Shown here one piece after another: positions 18,404 to 28,409 of a DNA stretch of 48,837 bases (positions are counted from its first letter, which is position 1; each line of letters starts with the position of its first letter). A program made the translations under genes and the position numbers. Origin of the DNA: Chrysochromulina tobinii (Eukaryota; Haptophyta; Prymnesiales; Chrysochromulinaceae). The notes below the pieces were generated by a model that had not been told where the DNA came from, made no database searches, and was given only the letters and a program-made list of their open reading frames with translations. The DNA is taken from contig JWZX01003356.1 in the NCBI GenBank assembly GCA_001275005.1, positions 1 to 48,837 on the forward strand. Direction: 5' to 3'.

Positions 18404-20572
18404 TCACGGCGCCGCCTCGACGGCGTGTTTGTAAGACTGCACCTGTGCTTGCAAGGTCGCGAGCGCCGCCTGGCGCTCGATGAGGAGGGCCTCGAGTGAC
18501 GCCACATAGTCCACCAAGCTCTCCGCACGCCCCGTCGCGGCCTCGGTCGCGTCGAGAGAAGCTCCTTCCATGAGCTTCTCGTTTGCCTCGGCTTGCGAGA
18601 GCATCCACGTATGCACCTCGAGCTGCTCGACGCACTGCGTGATGAACTCCCGGTGCGCGCCGAAGATGGCCGCCCCCGCCTCCCGCGCCGACACGGCATT
18701 GCGCACGCAATTCTCCTTGTCGGTGAGTCCCTCGTGCTCGGCCCGACCTTCCATTGTGCCCCATGCCACCTTTGCCTTCGGCGCGCGCAGCGAGGAAGGC
18801 GGCGCGGGGGGCTCAGCCGTCGACTCGGCGCACGAGGGAGGCGCGGGCAGGCTGCCCAGCCCTGGGAGCAAGAGGCCAAACGGTAGCACCCCCCCTAGGC
18901 CCGGCCGCTCCTTTTTGTCAGCTGGCGGCTCCAAAGACGGAGGGAGCGCGGCAGGGGGAGCGGCGATGGCATACGAGTCCACCTTGACCGGCGACGTGAG
19001 CAGAGGCGAGCTGAACGAAGTGGGCGACGGAGCCCTGGCCTGCGGGTGTTCCGGCGCCTCCTCTGCTACTGGCGGCGGCGGCGGCGGTGGTGGCGGCGGC
19101 GGTGCCTGCGCACTCTTGGCAGCAGCGGCGGCGGGAGTGATGGACAGTCGGCGGTTGGATGGCTTTGGCGCGGGCGCTGCCGTGACGGGCGCTGACGCCT
19201 GACGCGAGAGCCGCGGTGTCGGCGCAGGCAGCCCGCTCCTTTCGTTTCTCTCGACAACGACGGGCAATTCGCGCAACGGAGCGACGGGAGCCGGCGCGAC
19301 GAAAGCGGACGCCGGGGGAACTATTGCAGTGGCGGCGGCGGGCGCAGAATTGCCCTTGGAACTGGAAGAGAAGTCGCGCACGCGGTCAGCGTAGCGCAAC
19401 GTATTCAGCGTCTGCTCGACCGAGTCGATGCACGGCGACACGGCGCCGATCATCACCGTATGGCAATCACCAATAAAGGAGTCGCGCAGCACCTCGGTGA
19501 GCTTCGAGCCTCGGAATGGGATGTGCGTTTGGCCCTTGTCGAGTCCGCGGATGCACTCCTTGAGTGCGAGCAGGCTCTTGTTGATCTCGGCGCCCTCGAG
19601 CCGCCGGTCCTTGTTCTCGCAGTTGAGCGTATCCGCGCCGCGCTCGGTGCCCGCCAGGTCGATGAAAGCGAATCGGCCCACCTCTTCGGGCCCTCCAGGA
19701 GCTGCCGGCTCGGCGCGCGTGACTCCCGCGCGCGGCGTGCGCAGCGGCATCTCGGGGATGGGTGCCTCCTTGGGAGGGCGCTTGATGGTGAGCTGGAGCA
19801 CTGCGTGCGAGCGGCTCGAGTCCGCGTTTGCCAGCGTTTCGGCCGTGCGCCGCGCCTCAGAGGCCTTGAGCAGCAGTGTGTTAAAGGCGTCGAGCGAGGG
19901 TACCGCCGACTCAGAGAGGCCGACGATGTGCATCTTCTTCTTCCCATCCTCGCGGATGGGCAGCGATTTGCCCAGCTCCTCTCCCTTTGCGAACAGATCA
20001 AATATCTTGCCTCCATAGATCTCGAAGGAGGACACGTTCAGCGTTAGGCCCTTGTGCTGCGGCAACGCCAGCATCGAGAAGATGTCCGCTGCGGCCAGCA
20101 GGTACATCCCCGGTTCAGTCTCGGAGCCCATCATAGTGAAGGTCTTGCCCGAACCGGTCGCGCCGTACGCGAAACACGTGGACGACTGGCCCTTGGCGAA
20201 GATGCGGCTGATCAGTGGTGCAGCCGTCTCAGCGTACACGAGTGCGTTCGAGCTCTGCTCGTCGAATACGCAGTCGTACAGGAAGTGATGCACGTCGGTA
20301 TAGGCTGTCATATCCACTTTGACCTTTGGCTCATGGACGGCGAGGCAAGCAGGCGAGCCCGCTGGCGTCGGAACGACCTGGAGAATGCCTGGGCCCTGCT
20401 CCGAAGATGAGAGTGGGCGCTTGCGCACAACAACCTTTATCCGCGACTCGCTGTCGGTGGTACGCGGCTTCTTTACCGGCACCACCGCCGACTGTGATGT
20501 GCGCGGCGAGGGCAGCGGAAGCGTGCCATCACTAACGGACTTGCGCAGGTCTCGCGGCCGTGACTTCTCCAT
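18404..20572 (-). CDS. Kinesin-13 (microtubule-depolymerising kinesin)
   Basis: Motor protein of the MCAK/KIF2 family, which removes tubulin from microtubule ends using ATP instead of walking. The motor domain spans about residues 44-403: RIKVVVRKRPLS, P-loop GATGSGKT, switch I NADSSRSH, switch II DLAGTERG and YADRVRDF. Two class signatures are present: KVD in loop 2 (KVKVDMTAYTD) and KEC in loop 12 (NKSLLALKECIRGL). The C-terminal third is low complexity, with an 11-proline run encoded near 19069-19105, and ends in a helical region (FGAHREFITQCVEQLEVHTW onward) that could form a coiled coil. The ATG at 20572 starts MEKSRPRDLRKS. A second in-frame ATG at 20677 would add 35 residues without kinesin-like features, so I prefer 20572. 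Single exon, about 722 residues. Confidence 0.92.
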   Translation of the reverse strand: MEKSRPRDLRKSVSDGTLPLPSPRTSQSAVVPVKKPRTTDSESRIKVVVRKRPLSSSEQGPGILQVVPTPAGSPACLAVHEPKVKVDMTAYTDVHHFLYDCVFDEQSSNALVYAETAAPLISRIFAKGQSSTCFAYGATGSGKTFTMMGSETEPGMYLLAAADIFSMLALPQHKGLTLNVSSFEIYGGKIFDLFAKGEELGKSLPIREDGKKKMHIVGLSESAVPSLDAFNTLLLKASEARRTAETLANADSSRSHAVLQLTIKRPPKEAPIPEMPLRTPRAGVTRAEPAAPGGPEEVGRFAFIDLAGTERGADTLNCENKDRRLEGAEINKSLLALKECIRGLDKGQTHIPFRGSKLTEVLRDSFIGDCHTVMIGAVSPCIDSVEQTLNTLRYADRVRDFSSSSKGNSAPAAATAIVPPASAFVAPAPVAPLRELPVVVERNERSGLPAPTPRLSRQASAPVTAAPAPKPSNRRLSITPAAAAAKSAQAPPPPPPPPPPPVAEEAPEHPQARAPSPTSFSSPLLTSPVKVDSYAIAAPPAALPPSLEPPADKKERPGLGGVLPFGLLLPGLGSLPAPPSCAESTAEPPAPPSSLRAPKAKVAWGTMEGRAEHEGLTDKENCVRNAVSAREAGAAIFGAHREFITQCVEQLEVHTWMLSQAEANEKLMEGASLDATEAATGRAESLVDYVASLEALLIERQAALATLQAQVQSYKHAVEAAP

Positions 20573-21025
20573 GCTTGCCCCAACTTGAATTCCGACTGTG
20601 GAAATGCACCGCGCCTCCCAGCTCGGATAGTCCCACGAATAATGAAGTCTCCGTCTTTCGAATCGACTCCAATACATAAAGTCGTGTATTTTAGCAGTTC
20701 CGCTCTCTCCACGGAACTCGAGCCACACGGGTGTGACCCGACACTCGCTCCGAACGGAGGCTCCCACAGCTCACACAGACATACATGCCATGACGAAACT
20801 TTCCAAAGAACTCTATGAACAACGTGGAGAGGATGCACGCGGCACCCGCACACAGTGTGCAAAACGCAGCGAGCAACAGTATGTGGCTCGCGCGAGTGCG
20901 GGCATGTGCCCACAGTGTGCAATCGCCCGCAGCGAGCGATCCGGCTCGTGCTTATGCGGGCTCATGTGCCCACTCAAACGCCCCATGGGGCGTGCGCGTG
21001 CTCGGGAAGCATGTCGAGAGCCTGC
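20573..21025. other. Intergenic region between kinesin-13 and the homeodomain gene
   Basis: Holds the kinesin-13 promoter and the 3' UTR of the homeodomain gene. Two imperfect copies of a cacagtgtgcaa...cgcagcgagc segment lie near 20853-20876 and 20912-20938. No gene is supported. Confidence 0.5.
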
Positions 21026-23278
21026 TCAAAGAGCGAGGAACGACGCATGATTCGCGTCGCCCATCACTTCGTCTTGCGACGGCGTGGCACCCACATCAGG
21101 ATCCCACTCCCCAGCACCAGCGCTACTCACGCAAGTGAAGAGCGGCGGCAGGGCGCATTTCGTGTCTACTCGCGCCTCGTCCATGCCGCCGGCACCGCTG
21201 CCGATGCGCCGAAACGTCTCCCTAGCGTCGGCGTCGCGCCCCTTGCCATGGACGGCGCCGCGTGCGCCACCTATCCCCCCGCCGTGGCTCATCTCGCAGT
21301 CGTCGCTTCCAGGGCTCGCATGCCGTTCGCTGGGCGAGCCGCCAGTGCCGCCGTCGCGCGTGCTGGACGCATCGTCGCTATCGTGGTTGCTCCCTGAGTC
21401 CACCGCGCTGCCGGTGCCCGTGAGTTGACACCTGCCCGAGCCGCCGTCCCGGGCGCCGTCCCGGGCGCCGTCCCGGGCTGTGGAGGACCCCACGCGCGGC
21501 CCATACACTCCGCGGCGTAGGCTGTCAGGGGGGCTGGAAGGCACGTTGTCGGCACCGCGGCCGCCGCCGCCGTCGACGACGCTCCCGGGCCCCGAGCCCG
21601 AGCGCGACGAGCCCGGGAGGGAAGAGCCAATCTTGCTCAGGCTGCTCTCGGTAGGGCTCTCCGAGGGGGCGCGTGTCGTCAAGGGCGTCGAACCGTCGTG
21701 CCATGGCTTGCCAGAGCGCATCGAGCCACGCGACGAGCCGTGCGACGAGCCGTGCGACGAGCCGTTGAACGAGCCCTCCGACGACAGCTGCGTCAGCGTT
21801 TCCTCAGGAACAGACGACGCGTCAGGCTCCTGCTGCTGCTGCCGCAGGAGCGCCTGCTCTTGCTGCTCCATCTCAAAGGCAATCTCTTCGAGAATCTGGT
21901 TCTCGTGGTCGGAGAGCAATCGCTCAGCGGACACATTTGCCGCGAGCCCGACGCTGACCTCGCCGCCGCGGAGCACCTGGCTGAGCAAGTAGTTGCGAGG
22001 CAATGGGTCGGCGGCGAGGGCGGGCACCATTGTGGGCGCCATGGTGGGCGCCACGCCCAACGCGCCGCCGACGCCTACAGGGACCCCCTCGGCGAACACA
22101 TGGCCATCGAGGACGCGAGACTCGAGCATGTAGCACACGACGCGCTGCTGCGAGTCGCGAAGCGGGCTGGCCTGGATCGCGTGCTTGAAGGCGCCCCGAC
22201 CGAGGACCGCCGAGACTATCTCGACTGTGCTCGCCTCCGCCGCGGCGCCACTGCTGCTGTCTCTGCCACCGCTCAGCGCGTGTCTGAGATGGGAGAGGTC
22301 TGCGGGCTGGGCACTGAAGGACTCGATGGTCGCGTCGCCCGAGTGCAGCGAGTCGAGCGTCTGCCCAAAGGCACGCATCCAGCTCAGGCTCGCGCTGATC
22401 AGCCCATGCGGTGCATGCGCCCAGACGAGCACGCGCAGCGCTGTCCCGGGCAGGAGCGGCGACTCAGCCGGAGGCCAACAGGCGCCTTCGGAGGTTGTGG
22501 CGGCAGCACCCACGGCCGTGGGAGACCAGCCTAGCTGCAGCAACCGCGAGGTGAGCGCGAGCGCCGGCCCACGCAACCCGCTGGTCAGACCGGCGCTCAG
22601 GCCGCCGCCGAGCCCGCCGCCGAGCCCGCCGCCGATGCCAGCAGCGAGGCCGCCCAAGCATAGACCGCCGCCCAGGCTGCCTCCGAGCCCAGCGGAGAGT
22701 AGGGGTAGCGCGCCTCCAACCTCGAAGCGAAAGGGGTTCAGCAAGTCCGAGCCGCCGTCGTCACCGCCGCTATCCTCGCTCCCGCCGCCGCCTCCGTGGC
22801 TGCGCTTGCCGATCATGCTGCCAGCACCTCGCGCACAGCTGCCACCAGCAGTGGAGCGTGGCACAAACGAGGACGGGGGCGGCGGTTTGGCGCGGGCCGC
22901 CGAAGGCTCGCTACTGCCGCCAAGGCCTGGCATGGTCGCCGCTGCCGGCGCGCCTGCCGTGCCACTGCCTGGCTTCGGCACCACGCCGCCCAGCCGGCGC
23001 TCTCGCGCGCGCCGGTTTTGGAACCACGTCTGAACCTGGCGCGGGTGTACCTTGAGCTTGGCGGCGAGCTGCTTACGCATCTCCGTCGAGGGGAAGGGCT
23101 CCATTGCATACACCTGATTGAGTAGTGACAGCACAGTGGGGTCGATCTGCCAGCGTGCCGTCTTGTCCTTCTCATCATCGTCGTCGTCGATCACGGTGAG
23201 CGAGCCGAGCTCGGCTGTCCGCCGCTCATCATCGGCTAGCCACTGCTCGTCCTCGCCTTCATCGTCGTCCGCCTGCAT
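21026..23278 (-). CDS. Homeodomain protein with a PAS-like domain
   Basis: A 750-residue single-exon frame from ATG. An acidic N-terminus is followed by a homeodomain at about 41-97: helix 1 DPTVLSLLNQVYAM, helix 2 PSTEMRKQLAAKL, and the recognition helix HPRQVQTWFQNRRARERR with the invariant W, F, N and R. This implies sequence-specific DNA binding in the nucleus. After a Gly/Ser-rich linker (repeated LGGGLGGGL, about 205-250), residues about 280-400 read LVWAHAPHGLISASLSWMRA ... IESFSAQPADLSHLRHAL ... FKHAIQASPLRDSQQRVVCY. This is the layout of a PAS/LOV-type sensor domain. The photo-active cysteine motif of LOV (NCRFLQ) is not present, so a flavin role is unlikely to be canonical. The C-terminal half is Ser/Gly/Asp-rich with short internal repeats (SHGSSHGSSRGS, ARDGARDGARDG). 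I infer a transcription factor with a sensory or dimerisation module. Confidence 0.8.
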   Translation of the reverse strand: MQADDDEGEDEQWLADDERRTAELGSLTVIDDDDDEKDKTARWQIDPTVLSLLNQVYAMEPFPSTEMRKQLAAKLKVHPRQVQTWFQNRRARERRLGGVVPKPGSGTAGAPAAATMPGLGGSSEPSAARAKPPPPSSFVPRSTAGGSCARGAGSMIGKRSHGGGGGSEDSGGDDGGSDLLNPFRFEVGGALPLLSAGLGGSLGGGLCLGGLAAGIGGGLGGGLGGGLSAGLTSGLRGPALALTSRLLQLGWSPTAVGAAATTSEGACWPPAESPLLPGTALRVLVWAHAPHGLISASLSWMRAFGQTLDSLHSGDATIESFSAQPADLSHLRHALSGGRDSSSGAAAEASTVEIVSAVLGRGAFKHAIQASPLRDSQQRVVCYMLESRVLDGHVFAEGVPVGVGGALGVAPTMAPTMVPALAADPLPRNYLLSQVLRGGEVSVGLAANVSAERLLSDHENQILEEIAFEMEQQEQALLRQQQQEPDASSVPEETLTQLSSEGSFNGSSHGSSHGSSRGSMRSGKPWHDGSTPLTTRAPSESPTESSLSKIGSSLPGSSRSGSGPGSVVDGGGGRGADNVPSSPPDSLRRGVYGPRVGSSTARDGARDGARDGGSGRCQLTGTGSAVDSGSNHDSDDASSTRDGGTGGSPSERHASPGSDDCEMSHGGGIGGARGAVHGKGRDADARETFRRIGSGAGGMDEARVDTKCALPPLFTCVSSAGAGEWDPDVGATPSQDEVMGDANHASFLAL
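21443..21480 (-). repeat. 12-bp tandem repeat x 3 in the homeodomain gene
   Basis: Units of ccgtcccgggcg (on +) encode ARDG repeated three times. A similar in-frame repeat, cgacgagccgtg, lies at about 21728-21770 and encodes the SHGS/SRGS units. Both keep the reading frame. Confidence 0.7.
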
Positions 23279-23803
23279 CTTTACGCGGCTGCTCAATGCA
23301 GTTTAGGGCCCTGCAGCAGCGCAAAGGGTCGAAAAGCGAGGCGTGAGGAGAGATGCAGTGAAGTATCGCAACCATGCACGCGTACGTGCAGCCACACGTG
23401 CTGGCGAGCCTGTGCCGCCCTGCGCGCGCGCGCGGTCAGGCAGCCACGCCTCCCTTGGCCGACCAGCCGGCAATGTCCTCACCTTCAGTAGTATCCTGCA
23501 CCCTCGTGGTGCTTTCCGCGAATCAAACGATTCTCGTTTTCTTCTCGCCGCTTCGCCCTCGCTTTCAGTTTCGTCGCGGCGTGTGCCTGCGCTCTGGAAC
23601 TTTGGGTAAAAAACTTGAAAAAGCGAATGTGAGACTCCGCATGCAGACATACGATTTCCGCGGGGAGAGAGCCGTGACTGGGACCACAAAGAAAATCATA
23701 CCCCTCACGTTTCCGGCGCCCCGTGCGGTGGTGGGCCTTTGACCGCCCTGCTCCCCGTGCGCGGGAACCGTCAGAGCAGCTACAGCTTCGCGTGTAAGCA
23801 CAG
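23279..23803. other. Intergenic region between the homeodomain and prolyl oligopeptidase genes
   Basis: Promoter side of the homeodomain gene and 3' UTR of the peptidase gene. No supported gene; overlapping frames are Arg-rich shadows. Confidence 0.5.
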
Positions 23804-26101
23804 TCAGCCGATGCGGCGGCGCTCCGCGAGGACGGCCACGCAAAGCGCCGCCGCGCCGAGCACGGGCACCGCCCACTTGGGCAGCCCACGGAAGTCGCGC
23901 AGCTTGGCCAGCGGGTCGAACCGGCGGCCCCCGTCGACGTTGGTGCGCGCGCCGAGGCTGGGCGCGAGCGCGGAGGTGACGATCGTCTTCTGGAGAAAGG
24001 ACCACGCGAGCGTGGACATGAAGGCGCGCTGCTTATTATCAGCAGCCCCTCCATGCCCTCCCTCGATGTTCTCGTAGGCGAGCCCAGGCAGCCGAAGGTC
24101 CACCATTTTGCCCACCATCTTGCGCGCGTGCCCGGGGTGCACGCGGTCGTCACGCGTCGAGGTCGTGAACAGCGTGGGTGGCGCGCGTGCGCCCGCACGC
24201 AGCGTGTGGTACGGCGAGTACTTTTGCAGGTACGCCCACTCCTCCGGCACGTCGGGGTTGCCGTACTCGCCCATCCACGAGGCGCCGGCGAGCAGCTTAT
24301 TGTAGCGCTTCATGTCGAGCAGCGGCACCTGGCACACGATGGCGCCAAAGAGCTCGGGTGAGCGTACGAGCATGTTGCCCATCAGCAGCCCGCCATTCGA
24401 GCCGCCCTGGATCCCGAGCTTCTCCGGACGCGTCACTCCGCGCTGGATCAGGTCCTTGGCGACCGCCTCAAAGTCTTCGTACGCCTTGTTTCGCTTCTCC
24501 TTGAGGGCGGCCTGATGCCACGACGGCCCGTACTCGCCGCCGCCGCGGATGTTGGCCTGGCAGTACGCGTAGCCCTTCTCGAGCCACGCCTTGCCAACGG
24601 CTGCCTCATAGGAGGGGGTGAGCGAGATCTCAAAGCCGCCGTAGCCGTACAGCAGCGTGGGGGTGGACCCGTCGAGCTGCAAGGCTTTGGGGCGCACTAG
24701 GAAGTACGGTACCTCCGTGCCATCGGCGGAGACGGCCTTGAACTGCTCGACGGTGCACCCGGAGGCGTCGTACATCGTGGGCAGAGCCTTGAGCGGCTCC
24801 TGCTTCGCTGGCGCGTGGGCCGAGGCGAGGGAGTACGTGGTGGGCTGGATGTAGCTCGAGGAAGTCATCCAGATGTCATCGGATGAGTCCGCCTTGACCC
24901 CCGACGCCGAGATGGACGCGAAACCGTCGCCGCGGAAGCTCTGCGTGAGCGACCAGCGACCAAGAGCCGCGTCGTACTTCCAGAAGCGCAGCTCCGAGCG
25001 CACGTTGTCCAGGATCTGCAGGATGAGGTACGAGAAGGTTTCGCTAGTCCCCTCGAGCGAGCATGTCGCCGTCGGCTCGAAAAGGGGGAAGAGGAGCGCC
25101 TTGACGGCCGGATCGTCTGCGCCTGCCACCGAGAGCGCCAAGAACTTGGCCGCGGGCGCCGCGAGCAGCGAGCCCGCAGCGAACCCGTGCCACGCGCTGC
25201 GCAGCGTGATGAGCGCCTGGTCAGCAAAGGTGCCGAGTTGCGAGTCTGCTGGCACCTTGACGGGGGCGAAGGTGCCCTCGCGCCCGATCTTGACTTCGTA
25301 GCAGTTGGTATAGAAGGTGATCGCCCGCATCCGGATCTCGTACGTGTGCCCGCGATCGAGGTAAAAGTATCCATGCACGGCCACGTCAGAGCTCAAGCCC
25401 TCGTACACCTGCACCGCGCTCGAGAGGGCGGTGCCCCGTTTCCATTCACGCACGGTGCGAGGATACCCCGAGTCCGTGAGCGCGTCCTTGCCGAAAAAGG
25501 AGCCGCCGACGAGCAGGGTGTCGCGGTCCTTGTAGCCGAGCGAAGACTTGGCCTCGGGCAGCACGAAACCGCCCTCGCTCGCGGGCACGAAGCGCTTCTT
25601 GAGAAGGTCGAACTCGCGCGCCTCCTTGGCATCCGAGCCGCCGCGCGACAGCTTGATGATGGCACGATCGGTCGGTACGCCGGGACCTTCATCAAGCGGC
25701 GTGGAGCCGCCCCACACCCATGTGACGCCCTCCTCCTTCCCAAGTGCATCCAGATCCAGCACCGTCTCCCACTTCGGCGAGGGTTGGCGGTACTCATCGA
25801 GAGTGCAACGCCGCCAGATGCCCTTCACGTGCACGTGATCCTGCCAGTAGTTGTAGTAGTGCGATTCGCCCTCCGGCGTCTTAAAGACGCGCCCAATGTA
25901 TGGAATCTTCTCCTTGGACTCCAGGATCGAGAGGATATGGCTGTACACAGGTTGGTGCACAGGGTCCCCGAGGAGCTCTAGCGCCTCGGCATTCTTCGCC
26001 TTGACCCATTCGAGCGCTTGCTTGCCCTCGACGTTCTCGAGCCACGTGCGCGCGTCATGGAGATTCTCGACGGTCGGCGACTCGGGCGGACCAAGCAACA
26101 T
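23804..26101 (-). CDS. Prolyl oligopeptidase (S9A) with a C-terminal membrane anchor
   Basis: Serine peptidase that cuts short peptides after proline. Residues are numbered from the ATG at 26101, giving 765. The N-terminal part contains ENLHDARTWLENVEG and EWVKAKN, the usual start of S9A enzymes. A beta-propeller follows, then the alpha/beta-hydrolase domain: LLYGYGGFEISLTPSY, NIRGGGEYGPSWHQAA, the catalytic serine in GGSNGG (about Ser568), Asp in STRDDRVHP and His in EGGHGGAADNK. All three catalytic residues are visible. Unusually, the protein ends with a hydrophobic segment (KWAVPVLGAAALCVAVLAE) followed by RRRIG. That looks like a tail anchor with the enzyme facing the cytosol, whereas most S9A enzymes are soluble. 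The frame is open a little upstream of the ATG; a short 5' exon cannot be excluded. Divergent from the acid phosphatase. Confidence 0.9.
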   Translation of the reverse strand: MLLGPPESPTVENLHDARTWLENVEGKQALEWVKAKNAEALELLGDPVHQPVYSHILSILESKEKIPYIGRVFKTPEGESHYYNYWQDHVHVKGIWRRCTLDEYRQPSPKWETVLDLDALGKEEGVTWVWGGSTPLDEGPGVPTDRAIIKLSRGGSDAKEAREFDLLKKRFVPASEGGFVLPEAKSSLGYKDRDTLLVGGSFFGKDALTDSGYPRTVREWKRGTALSSAVQVYEGLSSDVAVHGYFYLDRGHTYEIRMRAITFYTNCYEVKIGREGTFAPVKVPADSQLGTFADQALITLRSAWHGFAAGSLLAAPAAKFLALSVAGADDPAVKALLFPLFEPTATCSLEGTSETFSYLILQILDNVRSELRFWKYDAALGRWSLTQSFRGDGFASISASGVKADSSDDIWMTSSSYIQPTTYSLASAHAPAKQEPLKALPTMYDASGCTVEQFKAVSADGTEVPYFLVRPKALQLDGSTPTLLYGYGGFEISLTPSYEAAVGKAWLEKGYAYCQANIRGGGEYGPSWHQAALKEKRNKAYEDFEAVAKDLIQRGVTRPEKLGIQGGSNGGLLMGNMLVRSPELFGAIVCQVPLLDMKRYNKLLAGASWMGEYGNPDVPEEWAYLQKYSPYHTLRAGARAPPTLFTTSTRDDRVHPGHARKMVGKMVDLRLPGLAYENIEGGHGGAADNKQRAFMSTLAWSFLQKTIVTSALAPSLGARTNVDGGRRFDPLAKLRDFRGLPKWAVPVLGAAALCVAVLAERRRIG

Positions 26102-26523
26102 TGCTCGCAGCACTGTCGCAGGGTCGCCGCCTTCCGAGCACCTGCACCGGGCCACCTGCGCCTAGCACCTGTGTCGTGTGAAAACTCGTGTGAACGTTAT
26201 CAGGAGAATGCACACACCTTATATTGTCCCCTTACAATTGTATGAGACGCGGTGCATGCGTGTGTCGCGTGTGGGGACACGTGCTGACTGACTGTAGTTG
26301 GATACTTGGATTCTGACAGGGTGAGTGACGAGCCCTTGGAAAGTGTCATCAGAAATCACGCAGACGCTTTCCACTTTTGTGGATACTTGTAGCCAATCAG
26401 ACGTCAGCTCGGCGCTCTTCGCCGCGCGGCTATCGAGTTCCTTTTTTGGGTCGACGTTTCTGATTTAGCGATGATTTCCAATCATCCTTGCATCACGCCG
26501 TCGGGCGTCGGAACCACCGATCC
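26102..26523. other. Divergent promoter region, peptidase / acid phosphatase
   Basis: About 420 bases between two divergent ATGs. AT-richer than its surroundings (26190-26260). It contains agccaatcag and gacgtcag next to each other (see 26394-26407). No gene is supported. Confidence 0.5.
26394..26407 (+). promoter_or_regulatory. Possible CCAAT box and ACGTCA (CRE-like) element
   Basis: CCAAT at 26394-26398 is followed by gacgtca at 26401-26407, about 120 bases upstream of the acid phosphatase ATG. These motifs are short and could be chance. They are the best promoter-like cluster in the divergent region. Confidence 0.3.
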
Positions 26524-28409
26524 ATGCTGTTGCTCGTTCCGCTGCTTCTCACCCCGGTCGCCGCCGTCGGCAGCGAAAAACGCACGCTGCTCGGCGCGCA
26601 CGCCGAATACCGTACCGAGGTGGCGCCACTGGCGGCGCGGATCGTCGCCGCGGCCGGCGCCGCCGCCCCGCGCCGAGGCATCCGCCCCCGCGTGCTGCTC
26701 GAGGGCGCCCCCGCCGCGCCACGCACCAGCGCCGCCGTGCGCGACGTCGCCGTCGCCGTCGAGGGCGCCGTCGCCGGCGATGCGCTGGGCCTCTTCTGCG
26801 CGCGCGCCGGCTCCGCGTCGACGGAGAGCTGGGCGTCGCCCAGCCGCCCGCTGTTGCTGGACTACGTCCCGCTGTTTGGCGCGGCGGCCGTGGGCGGCGC
26901 GCGTGTCGAGGCGGCACCCGGCGCCAACGCCACCGTCACGGTCACAGCGCGCCTGCCTCACGCGCGCTGCGCGCTCGAGTGGCGCGTGATCGCCGCAGAC
27001 GCGACGCTGTCTGCACCCGTGGTGCAGGCCAGTGCCTTCAATGCCACGTTCCCTTACCACGCGCGGCTCGCGTTCGGCCCCCACGCGCAGTCCGAGATGT
27101 GGCTGTCGTGGAGCGTCGACACCAATGCCACGGGTGCGGGCGGCGTGCCACGCGTGCGCGTGGGCGTCACTCCCGGCGTCTACACACGCGAGGTGGTCGC
27201 GAGCCAGCCCATGACGTCCTACGCCGCGTCTGACATGTGCGGCAAGCACGCAAACGAGACAGACATCGCCAAGTACCTGTTTCCGGGCTATTTTGCGAAT
27301 GTGCTCATCACGGGACTGGCGCCAGGCACGCGGTACTACGCCACGTACGGCTCTCTCGACGGCGGCTTCGCGACCGAAACCACTTTTACGACAGCCAAGG
27401 CAGTGGGCCCCGACGTGCCCGTGCGCCTTGCCGCGTTTGGCGACATGGCGCTGTCGCTGTGGGACGGCGCCATGGGCAACGTGGCGGAGGTGGTCCGGCT
27501 ACACGACGCGACGGCCGACGGCGGCTTGGATGCGGTGCTGCACTTTGGTGATCTTGGATACGCTGAGGGCAGCACGGTCATCTGGGAGATGTGGCGCAGC
27601 TACATCGAGCCCGCGACTCGAAAGATCCCCGTACATGGTCTCGCAGGGCAACCACGAGGTGGACCACGCCAGCCAGCCCTGCTTCCACGGACCCCGTGGG
27701 GCTCGACAGTCTCGGACCCGACGGCACGTCGTTTCACCAGAATGGCGAATGGGGCGAAGACTCAGACGGAGAAGGCGGCGTGGCGACGTGGGCGCGCTTC
27801 CGCTCGCCCGGCGTTGGCGTGCCCGGCGGCACGGCGCCCCGCGGCAACAGCATCTACTGGTACAGCTGGGACATGGGATCGGTACACGTGGTCATGCTGG
27901 ACTCTGAGCACAACATGACCAAGGGCTCGCCGCAGTGGAAGTGGGTCGCGGCGGACCTCGCGGCGGTGGACCGCACCATGACGCCGCACGTTGTCGTCAC
28001 GCAGCACCGGCCGCTCTTCACCACCGAGGCGGGCTCGCAGTACGACGTGGCGGAGCTGATGCGCGCAGACCTGGAGCCGCTGTTTCACGCGCACGGCGTC
28101 GTGGCCGTGCTGGGCGGCCATATCCACCTCATACGAGCGCGCGTGCCCGCTCGTGGGCCCCTGCCCGCGGCGTACAAATGCGAGGAGGGAGGGCCCGTCG
28201 AGGGCATCACGTACATCACCGTGGGCACGGCGGGCGCGACGGTGCACAACGAGACGATGCTGCCCGGCACGTCGGGCGTGCTCAAGGGCTGGCGCGTCGA
28301 GTGGGGGCTGGGGATTCTGACCGCTGTCAACCGCAGCGCGCTGCGGTGGGACTTTTATAGCATCGCCGAGGCCAAGGTGGTCGACTCCGCGTGGCTGCGG
28401 CTGCTGTGA
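26524..28409 (+). CDS. Purple acid phosphatase-like metallophosphoesterase (two apparent frameshifts)
   Basis: Secreted or vacuolar metallophosphatase that releases phosphate from esters. The ATG at 26524 is followed at once by a signal peptide (MLLLVPLLLTPVAAVG). A fibronectin-like N-terminal domain follows (MWLSWSVDTNA, RVRVGVTPG, LITGLAPGTRYYATYGS). Metal-site motifs in order: FGDMALS, FGDLGYAEG, GNHEVDH, VVTQHRPLF and GGHIHLI, matching the five blocks of the family. The frame changes twice by +1: near 27627-27630, where IP(Y)MVSQGNHE needs one c fewer in a cccc run, and near 27699-27702, in the gggg run before LDSLGPDG. Removing one base from each run gives an uninterrupted product of 627 residues. 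Both indels are in homopolymers and all motifs survive, so an assembly error is likelier than decay. Several N-glycosylation sites (NAT, NET, NMT, NRS) fit secretion. Confidence 0.88.

Noticed and set aside
6910-26101. Operon of five minus-strand genes
   Set aside because: Gaps of 240-770 bases, unrelated functions and eukaryotic gene structure; same-strand order is not evidence of co-transcription.
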